Of a stretch of DNA of 64,000 nucleotides, positions 12,048 through 20,521 are shown one piece after another. The stretch comes from Legionella bononiensis. Its GTDB lineage: Bacteria; Pseudomonadota; Gammaproteobacteria; Legionellales; Legionellaceae. Positions within the stretch are counted from its first letter, which is position 1; every line of letters begins with the position of its first letter. The position numbers and the translations under genes were made by a program. Location: NCBI RefSeq assembly GCF_016786215.1, contig NZ_JADOBG010000001.1:144386-208385 (forward strand), in the 5' to 3' direction. The notes under the pieces are model-generated. The model saw only the letters and a list, made by a program, of their open reading frames with translations. It searched no databases and was not told where the DNA came from.

Positions 12048-12824
12048 ATGATGCGCCATAAACATCAAAAGAAAAGCAACGGGTTCAAAAAATTTCATAT
12101 CTGCTTTTGGGTTGTACCCCTTATGATTTTGTTGCTTATCACCAAATTTTTTATCCATCGTTTCAGTTTAGAATTTGTTGTCGTTAGCCCTCTTTTTACA
12201 AGCACCATGGCCGGTGCCATTTTTATTATCAGTATTTTGCTTGCTGGAATTTTGACAGACTTTAAAGAAGCCGAAAAATTTCCAGCAGAAATCAGAGCCT
12301 CTCTTGAAAACATACTGGAAGAAGCAACCCTTTTTCATCAGAAGAATAATGAGTTTGATTTAAAAAAAATTCATGCCACTATTAGTAAAATAGTTCAGCT
12401 CTTTTTTAAAGGAATAGATCATGAAGGAAATCACCACGATTTAGATCCATGCCTAAATGCTATCAATCAATTAGCATCTTCATTCTTAGAGATGGAACAA
12501 TTAGGTATGGCACCTAACTTTCTTGTTCGTTTAAAAACAGAACAAGGTGCATTGAGAAAGATAATTTTACGAATATATCAAATTCAAAGAACTCAATTTA
12601 TTCCCTCTGTACATATTCTGGCTGAATCATTAATAGGCTTTCTCACCTTCTTTCTTCTGTTCTTAAAGACTGAAGGATCTCCAGAATCATTTATACTTTT
12701 TGGCTTTATTGCTTATTTTTTCCTCTATATCGGTCGTCTCATCAGAGTATTAGAAAAACCGTTTAGAGAGGGGCATGAAACCATGGATGATGTGAGTCTT
12801 TTTCTCCTTCGAGAGATGAAATGA
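12048..12824 (+). CDS. Four-TM membrane protein of unknown function
   Basis: A 258-residue protein with two N-terminal hydrophobic segments (about residues 20-40 and 52-75), a helical cytoplasmic middle and two further hydrophobic segments near the C terminus. This overall shape resembles bestrophin-like or DUF4239-type proteins, but I see no diagnostic motif. The ATG at 12048 has GGGA about 12 bases upstream; the longer reading from a TTG at 11985 is weaker. Confidence 0.6.
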   Translation: MMRHKHQKKSNGFKKFHICFWVVPLMILLLITKFFIHRFSLEFVVVSPLFTSTMAGAIFIISILLAGILTDFKEAEKFPAEIRASLENILEEATLFHQKNNEFDLKKIHATISKIVQLFFKGIDHEGNHHDLDPCLNAINQLASSFLEMEQLGMAPNFLVRLKTEQGALRKIILRIYQIQRTQFIPSVHILAESLIGFLTFFLLFLKTEGSPESFILFGFIAYFFLYIGRLIRVLEKPFREGHETMDDVSLFLLREMK

Positions 12825-12969
12825 TAACAACGTAATCCTATTGACCCATGCATCATTCGCATAAAACTAATTCTGATTTCTTAATGACAAGGAACGCATT
12901 TGGATTCTATAAAAGAACTCCAATTAAAGATCATTTATGTTCGACACTGAAAGATAATAGATTTTTACC

Positions 12970-13006
12970 GCACCACCCATTGAATAATTCATTCAATGGG
13001 TGGTGC
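12970..13006. other. 16-bp perfect hairpin
   Basis: Arms starting G-CACCACCCATTGAAT pair perfectly with their complement around a 5-base loop. It lies 146 bp after the membrane protein gene and 106 bp before the patatin fragment. There is no clear T tract on either strand, so it is a transcript-end or stability structure at most. Confidence 0.4.
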
Positions 13007-13111
13007 AATTTGCCTAATTCCTCAATAATGCCTATCTTAATATTTAATAAAGTACACTAAATCCGTCAATGGATTTTTCAAGCTAATAATACATTATTAT
13101 AGGGGCATTCT

Positions 13112-13549
13112 TTGAAAAGCAACGGGCATAGAGCATCACGGCTGAACAAGTTATCAAACACAATAAAAAGACCACCGTTTGAGTGTATTGCTCTGGTGTT
13201 ACAAGGAGGTGGCGCTTTAGGTTCCTATCAAGCAGGAGTCTATGAAGCTCTTGCCGAGGTTGATCTCCTTCCTGACTGGGTAGCAGGTATTTCAATCGGT
13301 GCTATTAATGCCGCAATTATAGCAGGCAACCCAATCAATAATCGGGTCGCACAGCTAAAACTATTTTGGGAACATCTCTGTGCGAATCCTTTACTCGATT
13401 GGTCAAGTGTATTTGCTAAAATAACGTCCACCAATATCCTAGGGCGTAACCTGATCAATCAGACGAGTGCCTGGTCAAGTTTAATGAATGGAGTGCCTAA
13501 TTTATCGCTTTTTATTAATAAACAAGATTTCCCTTTTAAAGCCTGGTAA
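13112..13549 (+). pseudogene. Patatin-like phospholipase, C-terminally truncated
   Basis: The 145-residue product holds the first part of a patatin domain: the oxyanion motif GGGALGSYQAGV and the nucleophile elbow GISIGAINAA (Ser of G-x-S-x-G). Patatin-like enzymes of this type run well past 300 residues and need a later Asp of the DG motif, which is absent because a stop follows LFINKQDFPFKAW. The start is a TTG with AGGGGC upstream. It is most likely an inactive remnant; no frame continues the domain before the opposing gene. Confidence 0.65.
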
Positions 13550-13577
13550 TGCACCAAGGGGTTAGACAGAGAAATCA

Positions 13578-13853
13578 CTATGCCCATTGAGTAATGTAAG
13601 GATTTTCATATCCTTCTATGAAGGCAACCTGCGCCGCCCATTCACGCTCCCATGCTGTAGGAGGAAAGCGCTTATTCCAAGCAAGAAAAAGCTTTTTTTG
13701 CGAAGAGCTTAAGGGAATAGTATATTGTTGAGACATAAATAAATGTGCACGCGCGATAAGACCAGCAATTTTTTTTGCTTGAGCAAAATTATTTGGGGAC
13801 GCAATTGAGGAGGAACTTACTAAAAAGACAGCAAAAAAAAGTGTAAAACGCAT
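13578..13853 (-). pseudogene. Endonuclease I deletion derivative
   Basis: The 91-residue product has a signal peptide and the start of mature endonuclease I (NNFAQAKKIA), joined directly to the family's C-terminal end (ARAHLFMSQQY, LFLAWNKRFPPTAWERE, GYENPYITQW). The whole central beta-beta-alpha metal catalytic region of EndA/Vvn nucleases is missing, while the reading frame is kept. It should have no nuclease activity. The ATG at 13853 was chosen; an in-frame TTG lies 18 bases upstream. It is convergent with the patatin fragment. Confidence 0.65.
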
Positions 13854-14064
13854 TAAATCAAGACCAGACAAAGAGAATCCGAGAATTATTATATGAAATA
13901 AAGACTAAAAATGACACATTAGCGTAGATGGAACATGATAATCGGAAAACTCTTCAAAAATTATAGCCCTTGCGCAGGGTAAAGTAGCTTGCAAGAAAAA
14001 TGCTGTAAAATTACATCCTTATCAAGATAAGCATATAATTAGATTAATTCCCCCGATAGAGTGC

Positions 14065-14349
14065 ATGATGACAGAATGGATTATACAACTGGGTTTTTCG
14101 CTGAGCCTCCTGGTCAATGCCCTTCTCTTTATTCCGCAAATTATTACCCTTATAAAAACAAAATCATCTCAAGGCCTGTCGCTCATTACTTTTGCAGGAT
14201 TTAATATTATTCAACTGTTTACCTTGTTACATGGAGTCCTTATTGGTGATTATTTACTGGCAGGAGGCTATTTATTGAGTATAATTTCTTGTGGATGCGT
14301 ATCAGTCTTGATTATTTATTATCGCTATTGGTATAAAAAGATGAAATAA
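14065..14349 (+). CDS. SemiSWEET / PQ-loop transporter
   Basis: A 94-residue protein with three membrane helices and the PQ motif in LLFIPQIITLIKTKSSQGLS, as in bacterial SemiSWEETs. These dimerise to form a sugar (or related solute) carrier. The length equals the family norm, so it appears intact. It stands alone between the nuclease remnant and the signalling genes. Confidence 0.85.
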   Translation: MMTEWIIQLGFSLSLLVNALLFIPQIITLIKTKSSQGLSLITFAGFNIIQLFTLLHGVLIGDYLLAGGYLLSIISCGCVSVLIIYYRYWYKKMK

Positions 14350-14458
14350 TCAATACGTTAGATGTCCTTAAAAAATATTTATTGTATTTATTTTGCACAC
14401 AGTATAAAATACACACTCCTCTTGAAGCCATAAAGTGCACTATAAAGGAATAAACTGC

Positions 14459-15769
14459 ATGCAAGATAATTTAATTTTATTGCCTCACGATCCCTCCATC
14501 TTAATCCAAGACTTATCTCAAAAAATTCATTATTTAAATATCATGAAAAACTTGATGGAGCACAGTTTAATAGCGATTAATCAGTTTCAAAATCAAAATC
14601 TGAAACGATTCGATGCGCAGGTTGGTGATACTTTATGTCAAATAAGGGCATATAAAATCCTCTGTCTCGCAACTCAAGATTGCGAAAAGATATCGTTAGA
14701 TTTAAACCAATTAAACTCTCGGATACATCAAGTTATCCCGATTATCACTGCCCACCAGGTAGAACTTGAACGCTATCTAGCTACCCCAAAAAATCAAAGA
14801 CCTGATTGGATACGTGCCTCCATACCCTTGCAAGGCTTGTTTTCCCAATGTGATAGCTTAGTTCCTCTATCCGATGATGCCCTCTTTATTGTATTATCGC
14901 ACTTATTATGTCATTTTCATAAAGTAGATGAAGAGCACATTCCGATGTCTGTTGACGTTCGGCACGTTGCATCCGAATGGAATCTCTCACAAGGGTATGC
15001 AAAGAAACTGACTCATTATTTTCAAAAAACGCTTGCGAATGCATCGTGTTCCTTTATGTTTCAAATGCTTTCTGAACTCCCAAAACTGAATCAATTACAA
15101 TCCATCTTTCCATTATTGCATCGCGCAGGCGATGAAGGGCGAATGGTTTTACCATGTCATGCAGTCACTGAAATAATCGTTCGTCATATGATTCAATCCG
15201 AAGCCCATGCTGTTTTGGTAATGAAAATAAATACACCACAAAAACAGCAGATAATGACCTTTCATTTCAAAGGAAACCCAAATCTCAATGAATTTGTTAT
15301 GGTCAGCGACACATTCATACTGGATGATCTGCCATGCATGGTATTCTATGGTGTAGCAGAACACCAAGAATCACCCAATTACCAGAGGATGCGTAATGCT
15401 ATACAGCATATGGGATTAAGCCATATTGTTCTTACAAATAATGCGGCTCATCCTCAGTACTCAGGAAGCGCGCTCGCAGCCTTTCGCGAAAACCCTTATG
15501 CAACGCTTCTCATAGAGAATACTCAACTATGCTCTATTGAAACCGCACAGATCATGCAATTAAGTGAGCAATTGAAAGACTTGCAATTAAAAGCACATCT
15601 CTGGGGATTAACCCAAAGTAATGCGTCAACGTTTTTTTTGAAACATATTTTTTGCAGTACTATGGATGAGTACCCTCATAGTGTTCTTAAAAAGATGCCT
15701 GGAACTGCAATCGAACGCATAAGACCTCATATTCAAGTACTTCCTGAGGCTAGTCTACGGATGGCATAA
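14459..15769 (+). CDS. Unknown 436-aa protein next to a hybrid kinase
   Basis: Soluble, no signal or membrane segment. The N-terminal half is helical; the C-terminal half has an alternating alpha/beta pattern (HAVLVMKINT, HIVLTNNAA, ATLLIENTQL). I do not recognise the family. The ATG at 14459 with AAGGA upstream was preferred to a GTG at 14435. It is followed after 64 bp by a hybrid histidine kinase, so a regulatory or effector role in the same signalling unit is plausible. Confidence 0.6.
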   Translation: MQDNLILLPHDPSILIQDLSQKIHYLNIMKNLMEHSLIAINQFQNQNLKRFDAQVGDTLCQIRAYKILCLATQDCEKISLDLNQLNSRIHQVIPIITAHQVELERYLATPKNQRPDWIRASIPLQGLFSQCDSLVPLSDDALFIVLSHLLCHFHKVDEEHIPMSVDVRHVASEWNLSQGYAKKLTHYFQKTLANASCSFMFQMLSELPKLNQLQSIFPLLHRAGDEGRMVLPCHAVTEIIVRHMIQSEAHAVLVMKINTPQKQQIMTFHFKGNPNLNEFVMVSDTFILDDLPCMVFYGVAEHQESPNYQRMRNAIQHMGLSHIVLTNNAAHPQYSGSALAAFRENPYATLLIENTQLCSIETAQIMQLSEQLKDLQLKAHLWGLTQSNASTFFLKHIFCSTMDEYPHSVLKKMPGTAIERIRPHIQVLPEASLRMA

Positions 15770-15833
15770 AGATATACGTAACCTGGTCTATACTTAATTT
15801 AAATATTGACGAGGCATATCTTTAAGGACATCT

Positions 15834-18239
15834 ATGGGGCAACTCCCTTCCCTAGACTTACTAAAATACCTTATTCCTCAGATGCCGCATCAAACATTTT
15901 TATTGGATAGGGATAAACATATATTAAGTTGCTCCTTGCTCCAAAAGGTTTGTTTTGGACTTCCCCTAACACCCATGGAAGATTCAGCCCAATTAGAAAC
16001 TCTACCCTTTTTCAAATCATACCCTGAAGTGTTTTCATTATGGGAAGAACATATTAATTTGATATTAAATGCAAAAATTTCAGCACAGGTAGAGTTATTG
16101 AGCTGGGATTTGAATAAGAACTTAGTCATGCAGCAATTTTCATTCATACCAATAATAGAGAATAAACGGATAATTGCTCTATTTGGTACGGTTCCTATTC
16201 GCCAACAACACACCTTATTTCATTCCTCTGAAATTTCGTTTGAAACCATACTTACTAGTCTCCCTGGTCACGTATATTGGAAGGACAAAGAAGGCCGATA
16301 TCTCGGTTGTAATAGTTTGCAAGCTTATGATCTCAACCTAAATTCTGTTGATGAGATTATTGGAAAAACAGATTATGACTTCTCTCCAAAAGAAAATGCA
16401 GATCAATTTCGTGTCATAGATCAAAAAGTCATGTTAGAGGGTAAAGAAATTGAAGTTGAAGAAGAAATTTTTATAAAGGGACGCCCCATTATAGTACTTA
16501 CTCGTAAAATACCCCTGTTTACTCAAGATGGTGCAATAATTGGGATATTAGGCATTTCTTTTGATATTTCTGACAGAAAAACCCAAGAATTAGAACTCCA
16601 GGATGCTAAAAATCGTGCAGAGATCGCCAATATAGCTAAAACGGAATTTCTAAATAATATGCGCCACGACATTAGAACCCCCCTTTCTGGCATTGTTGGA
16701 TTTTCAGAAATACTAAAAACAGAGTCAAGGGAAGAGCGAATTAAAGAGTATGCTGATAATTTAATTGCATCCAGTCATGCACTGCTTTCATTGCTTGATG
16801 AAGTATTAGAGGCAGTTCGAGTGAGCGCGGGTGATATTCCTATCATTAAAAGAAAATTTAATCTCTATGAATCCATGGAGCATGTTGTAGCCCTCTATCG
16901 TGCCAAATCACAAGAGAAACAATTAAAACTGCATTTAGAACTGGACACCCAATTACCTCAATACGTTATTGGCGATAAAATCCGATTTCATCGTATCGTC
17001 TTGGAACTCGTAGGTAATGCACTTAATTTCACTGATTCAGGGTTCGTTACCATTAATTTGACCTTAGCTCGCGAAACAGAACGACAATTCATCATTCAAT
17101 TAAAAATAATTGACTCAGGAATTGGTATACCGAAGGACAGACAGGATGAGATTTATATACAATTTAAAAGATTAACTCCCTCGTATCAAGGCACATATAA
17201 AGGTGTTGGTCTGGGACTTTATGTAGTAAAGCAATTTATAGATGAAATGGACGGGGAAATTTACGTAGATAGCGAACCTCGTAAAGGAACAGTATTTACT
17301 TGTATAGTTCCTCTACAAAAACCACTCTTAAGCGATACACAGGAAGCTGAAGATCAACAGCAAATCAGAACAGATGTAAGTTACATGACTCCCATTTCTC
17401 ATCAAACGATAATACCTTCTCCAATAAGTGAAAATATTCCGAAAACAAAAGTTCTTATTGTGGAAGACAATGTAATTGCGCAAACTGTAGCAAAAACTCT
17501 TCTTAAATCAATGAATTGTGAGGTGGAAATAGCTTCAAATGGACTATCTTCTATTGAATTATTTAAAAAACACACATTTGACTTGATTTTCATGGACATC
17601 GGTTTAGGTGAGGGAATGGACGGCTACGAAGTAACACACCACATCCGAAATAAAACCACTACAACAAAACACGTACCCATTATAGCACTCACTGCCCATG
17701 GCGGTGATGAGAGCAAACAACGTTGCATCGAAGCAGGAATGGACGCGGTTTTAACCAAACCGCTAACTCAGGCTCATGCCATAGATATTCTTAAATCGTT
17801 CATACCAGAGCGGCATGAAACGCCAACTGTTGATCTCTCCAAAGCAAGAAAAGACTTGCCTGACAGTGATGATGAGATGTTTCAATTAAACCAGTTCCCT
17901 ATCTTAAACAGTGAAGAAGCATTGAAGAACTGTGCAACTCATGAGATGTTAAAAGAATTGTTAACCTTAATGACTCAGGAACTTCCCACTGATTTGGAAT
18001 CCATGAAAAATGCCTTCAAGACTCTTGATTATCCACTGGTTGAAAAAACCGCCCATAAAATAAAAGGTGGGGCGGTTTATGTAGGAACCATCCGTATGAA
18101 ATACGCCTGTCAGTATGTTGAACGCTACTGGAAAACTGGGCAACGTGAATTATTTGATGCACTCTATCATCAGGCAGTAAGTACTATAGAAGAAACCATC
18201 ACCTATATTGAGGGATGGCTGCAAAGGAATACCCCATGA
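15834..18239 (+). CDS. Hybrid sensor histidine kinase (PAS-HisKA-HATPase-REC-Hpt)
   Basis: 801 residues, cytosolic, no clear membrane segment. Order of domains: a PAS-like N terminus and a second PAS (WKDKEGRYLGCN, IIGKTDYDF; about 140-250), the H box MRHDIRTPLSG with His about 278, the N box VLELVGNALNF and G box GVGLGLYV (about 457), a receiver with VLIVEDN and acceptor Asp about 587 in FMDIGLG, and a C-terminal Hpt with HKIKGGA (His about 741). It is thus a complete ArcB-like phosphorelay in one chain. No DNA-binding response regulator is next to it. A 96-aa protein overlaps its stop. Confidence 0.92.
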   Translation: MGQLPSLDLLKYLIPQMPHQTFLLDRDKHILSCSLLQKVCFGLPLTPMEDSAQLETLPFFKSYPEVFSLWEEHINLILNAKISAQVELLSWDLNKNLVMQQFSFIPIIENKRIIALFGTVPIRQQHTLFHSSEISFETILTSLPGHVYWKDKEGRYLGCNSLQAYDLNLNSVDEIIGKTDYDFSPKENADQFRVIDQKVMLEGKEIEVEEEIFIKGRPIIVLTRKIPLFTQDGAIIGILGISFDISDRKTQELELQDAKNRAEIANIAKTEFLNNMRHDIRTPLSGIVGFSEILKTESREERIKEYADNLIASSHALLSLLDEVLEAVRVSAGDIPIIKRKFNLYESMEHVVALYRAKSQEKQLKLHLELDTQLPQYVIGDKIRFHRIVLELVGNALNFTDSGFVTINLTLARETERQFIIQLKIIDSGIGIPKDRQDEIYIQFKRLTPSYQGTYKGVGLGLYVVKQFIDEMDGEIYVDSEPRKGTVFTCIVPLQKPLLSDTQEAEDQQQIRTDVSYMTPISHQTIIPSPISENIPKTKVLIVEDNVIAQTVAKTLLKSMNCEVEIASNGLSSIELFKKHTFDLIFMDIGLGEGMDGYEVTHHIRNKTTTTKHVPIIALTAHGGDESKQRCIEAGMDAVLTKPLTQAHAIDILKSFIPERHETPTVDLSKARKDLPDSDDEMFQLNQFPILNSEEALKNCATHEMLKELLTLMTQELPTDLESMKNAFKTLDYPLVEKTAHKIKGGAVYVGTIRMKYACQYVERYWKTGQRELFDALYHQAVSTIEETITYIEGWLQRNTP

Positions 18240-18526
18240 ATAAAAAATTGTTTCATACACTGGAGCGCGAGTGTTTAATTTATTTATCCAAAAAAGAGGT
18301 AACGCAAGAACTGCTTCGCCCGCTAATTAATGAATTTCTTTCCACACAACCAGAGCATCTACTGTTAATCCTGGCCAAAGAAGAACAAACGACTGAGGCA
18401 GTCAGTGATGTAATCGCCCATCAATTCACAGATACCCATGATATTTTAATTCATCGAGTGATACACCACCTTAACGATCTGCTTTATGAAACCATCAAGC
18501 CTTATTATTTCCAGAATAAATGCTAA
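18236..18526 (+). CDS. Small helical protein coupled to the hybrid kinase
   Basis: A 96-residue protein whose ATG overlaps the kinase stop (ATGA), indicating translational coupling. The sequence is all-helical and acidic (LTQPEHLLL-like segments, IHHLNDLLYETIKPYYF) with no known motif. By position it may modulate the phosphorelay. Confidence 0.6.
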   Translation: MNKKLFHTLERECLIYLSKKEVTQELLRPLINEFLSTQPEHLLLILAKEEQTTEAVSDVIAHQFTDTHDILIHRVIHHLNDLLYETIKPYYFQNKC

Positions 18527-18560
18527 TAAAAATCCACTCATCTCGCTATGACAAAAACCA

Positions 18561-18770
18561 TTAGGAGTCAGTTGATGTATTCTCTTTCTTTAACTGCTCC
18601 TGTTTTCTTAAATAAATTTCCTGCCTGTTCACAGTCACCTGTTTAGGCGCATCAATTCCCAGTTTAAAATTTCCCGGTTCATGGGTTTTAAAAGGGGTAA
18701 TCACCACCTTTTGATTGTTCTCCAAAGTAATAATTAACTCAGATTCAAAAGCTACTGTTCTTATTTCCAT
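18561..18770 (-). CDS. Divergent CsrA-family RNA-binding protein
   Basis: A 69-residue CsrA paralogue. The C-terminal half matches (LGIDAPKQVTVNRQEIYLRKQ, including the RNA-contacting Arg), but the N terminus lacks the canonical MLILTRR start and reads MEIRTVAFESELIITL instead. CsrA proteins bind GGA motifs in mRNA leaders and control translation. Legionella mobile elements are known to carry extra csrA genes. A second, canonical paralogue lies at 37307-37534. The changed first strand suggests altered RNA choice. Confidence 0.8.
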   Translation of the reverse strand: MEIRTVAFESELIITLENNQKVVITPFKTHEPGNFKLGIDAPKQVTVNRQEIYLRKQEQLKKENTSTDS

Positions 18771-18900
18771 GTTGGCTTACTCGTTTTAGTTCAAAATAAT
18801 TGCCGAAAAAGGCATTCATTGATGGGTTTTCCCTATACAGATATTCTAATATGAAGACAATGCCTATTCCAACACCGTTTTCAAAGAAGAATAGCCCCTG

Positions 18901-20115
18901 TTATACTGCAGCAACCATCGGCGTCCCATAGGTGGAGACTGCCAAAAATGGAGGTTCTTTTTTAATTGCATAAAACCCATTGATGCTAGGCTTAACCTCA
19001 TTACTGAACTCCTGCACCTCATTGGATTGTTCTGCATCCAGTTGCTCCAGACGAATAATCTGTTGTTCCTGCCTGTCTAACAATGTGCGATACCTTTGAT
19101 TGCTTTGTTCTAATTGTTTCGTAACCACTGCGAGTTTGCGTTCGGCCTCACATATTCGTTCCGCAACTTGATCAAAACTTTTTTCTTTATTGGTAAGAAA
19201 CTCATTGAGTCTTAATTGAAATGAAGTTCTTTGTTCTTCATCTGCAATGACCGTTTTTGATAAGGCCTCCACGGTACTTCTCAGAACGAGGGTAATCGAT
19301 TGTGCCTGGTCAACCTCTTTACCCATTTTTAGTTTAATGTCTTCAAGTTCTTTAATTTTATCAGATAGCTGATTCTGATTGTCTTTATACGCCAGAACAA
19401 CCTGCTCTAATTCCTTTTGAGTGTTTTCTAAAACTTGAGACTGTTCCTCAATAGAGCCTTTAAGCGTTTTGGCAGTCAATTCGAGTTCAATCTGAGTTGC
19501 ACGCAGTGCCTTTTCGGTATCATTCAATTCACTGATTTGTGACTTTAATGTCTTAATTTGCTCACAAAATTGTTGAACACTCTCGGTTAGACGTTCATTT
19601 TCTTTCTGAAATGCATCAATTTCAATGGCCAGTTGTTCGCGCAAGAGGTCTAAAGTTGAAATAATGGTATCCAGCAGCTCAACAAGACTAGAAATTCCTG
19701 CATTTAATTGTTCGCTATTGTCTGTATTTTGACTCTGATGATTATCCAGAAGGAAACTGCTTGCTGTATAAACAATTGCTGTAACAATACTGAGTGTAAT
19801 GAGGGCTGCAAGATTTGCCATGAGCCCAGTCAACAAAAGAGGTACGGTAAGCACTGCACCTGCGGTAATTTTTTGCCATAAAGGGATTTTATTCCACAAA
19901 TTGGCAGCCCTCGATAATAGACTTGGATTTTGGTTCATCGCTTGAATCAGTTGATTCAGATCTACCTTGATTTTCTGTATTTTATTTTGAGTCGTTACAA
20001 TCTTCTCAAAACGTTCTTTATCTTTTTTTGTTTTCTGAGCGAGAGTGTCCTGCTCCATGTCTTCTGATTGATGGATATCAGAAGCCAACTCAAGTTCCAC
20101 TTTTTGATACGACAT
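18901..20115 (-). CDS. Coiled-coil protein with a membrane hairpin (possible effector)
   Basis: 404 residues: a charged N terminus (about 1-75), two hydrophobic segments (about 77-120) that can form a membrane hairpin, then about 250 residues of heptad-like coiled coil rich in Glu, Gln and Leu. This shape resembles Legionella LegC/Inc-type membrane proteins that act on host vesicle fusion, and also bacterial plasmid-borne structural proteins. I recognise no specific family. A GGAAG site precedes the ATG. The last residues (VSTYGTPMVAAV) lack an obvious secretion signal by eye. Confidence 0.6.
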   Translation of the reverse strand: MSYQKVELELASDIHQSEDMEQDTLAQKTKKDKERFEKIVTTQNKIQKIKVDLNQLIQAMNQNPSLLSRAANLWNKIPLWQKITAGAVLTVPLLLTGLMANLAALITLSIVTAIVYTASSFLLDNHQSQNTDNSEQLNAGISSLVELLDTIISTLDLLREQLAIEIDAFQKENERLTESVQQFCEQIKTLKSQISELNDTEKALRATQIELELTAKTLKGSIEEQSQVLENTQKELEQVVLAYKDNQNQLSDKIKELEDIKLKMGKEVDQAQSITLVLRSTVEALSKTVIADEEQRTSFQLRLNEFLTNKEKSFDQVAERICEAERKLAVVTKQLEQSNQRYRTLLDRQEQQIIRLEQLDAEQSNEVQEFSNEVKPSINGFYAIKKEPPFLAVSTYGTPMVAAV

Positions 20116-20521
20116 GATTCTTCCTTACAACGAATGGGTCATCCATTTTTTTTAAATCGAAATGGTGTCACCTGATTATCAGAGTAAGATTACGATAAGC
20201 AGGGTAACGGATAACCTCTTAATTATTGAGTTAATTACCAGTACCTTTTTTACGTATTGGATTGAGGTGTATCTGCGGTTTTTGAAGCAGCGTATAAAAA
20301 CCGTGAAAATAAGGTCTTAAGGTTGCTTATTGAGGGGGGAAATTGATTTTTAATATTCAGAATGTTACTCATTACCACGTTTCCTTAATTTGGTTTGAAA
20401 CAACAATCAACCGAGCGCTTTTCCTGGAACGGTTAAATCTTGGTCATTCTATCGAATAAATTGTGTTCAGTCATTCTTTTTTTAGTGACCCACTTTTATT
20501 GATGATATTACAGGCTTTAGG
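20116..20521. other. Intergenic region without a visible gene
   Basis: 406 bases between two minus-strand genes. It is A+T-rich with several T runs (for example near 20477), which could hold the promoter of the coiled-coil gene and the end of the downstream transcript. I see no ORF with a ribosome site and no clear hairpin. Confidence 0.4.

Noticed and set aside
12848..13060. 70-codon plus-strand ORF
   Set aside because: It runs through the perfect hairpin at 12970-13006, has no ribosome site and a random composition.
15450..15650. Weak AAA+/Clp-like resemblance (ENPYATLLIENTQL) in the 436-aa protein
   Set aside because: No Walker A motif and no other AAA+ elements; the resemblance is one short strand.
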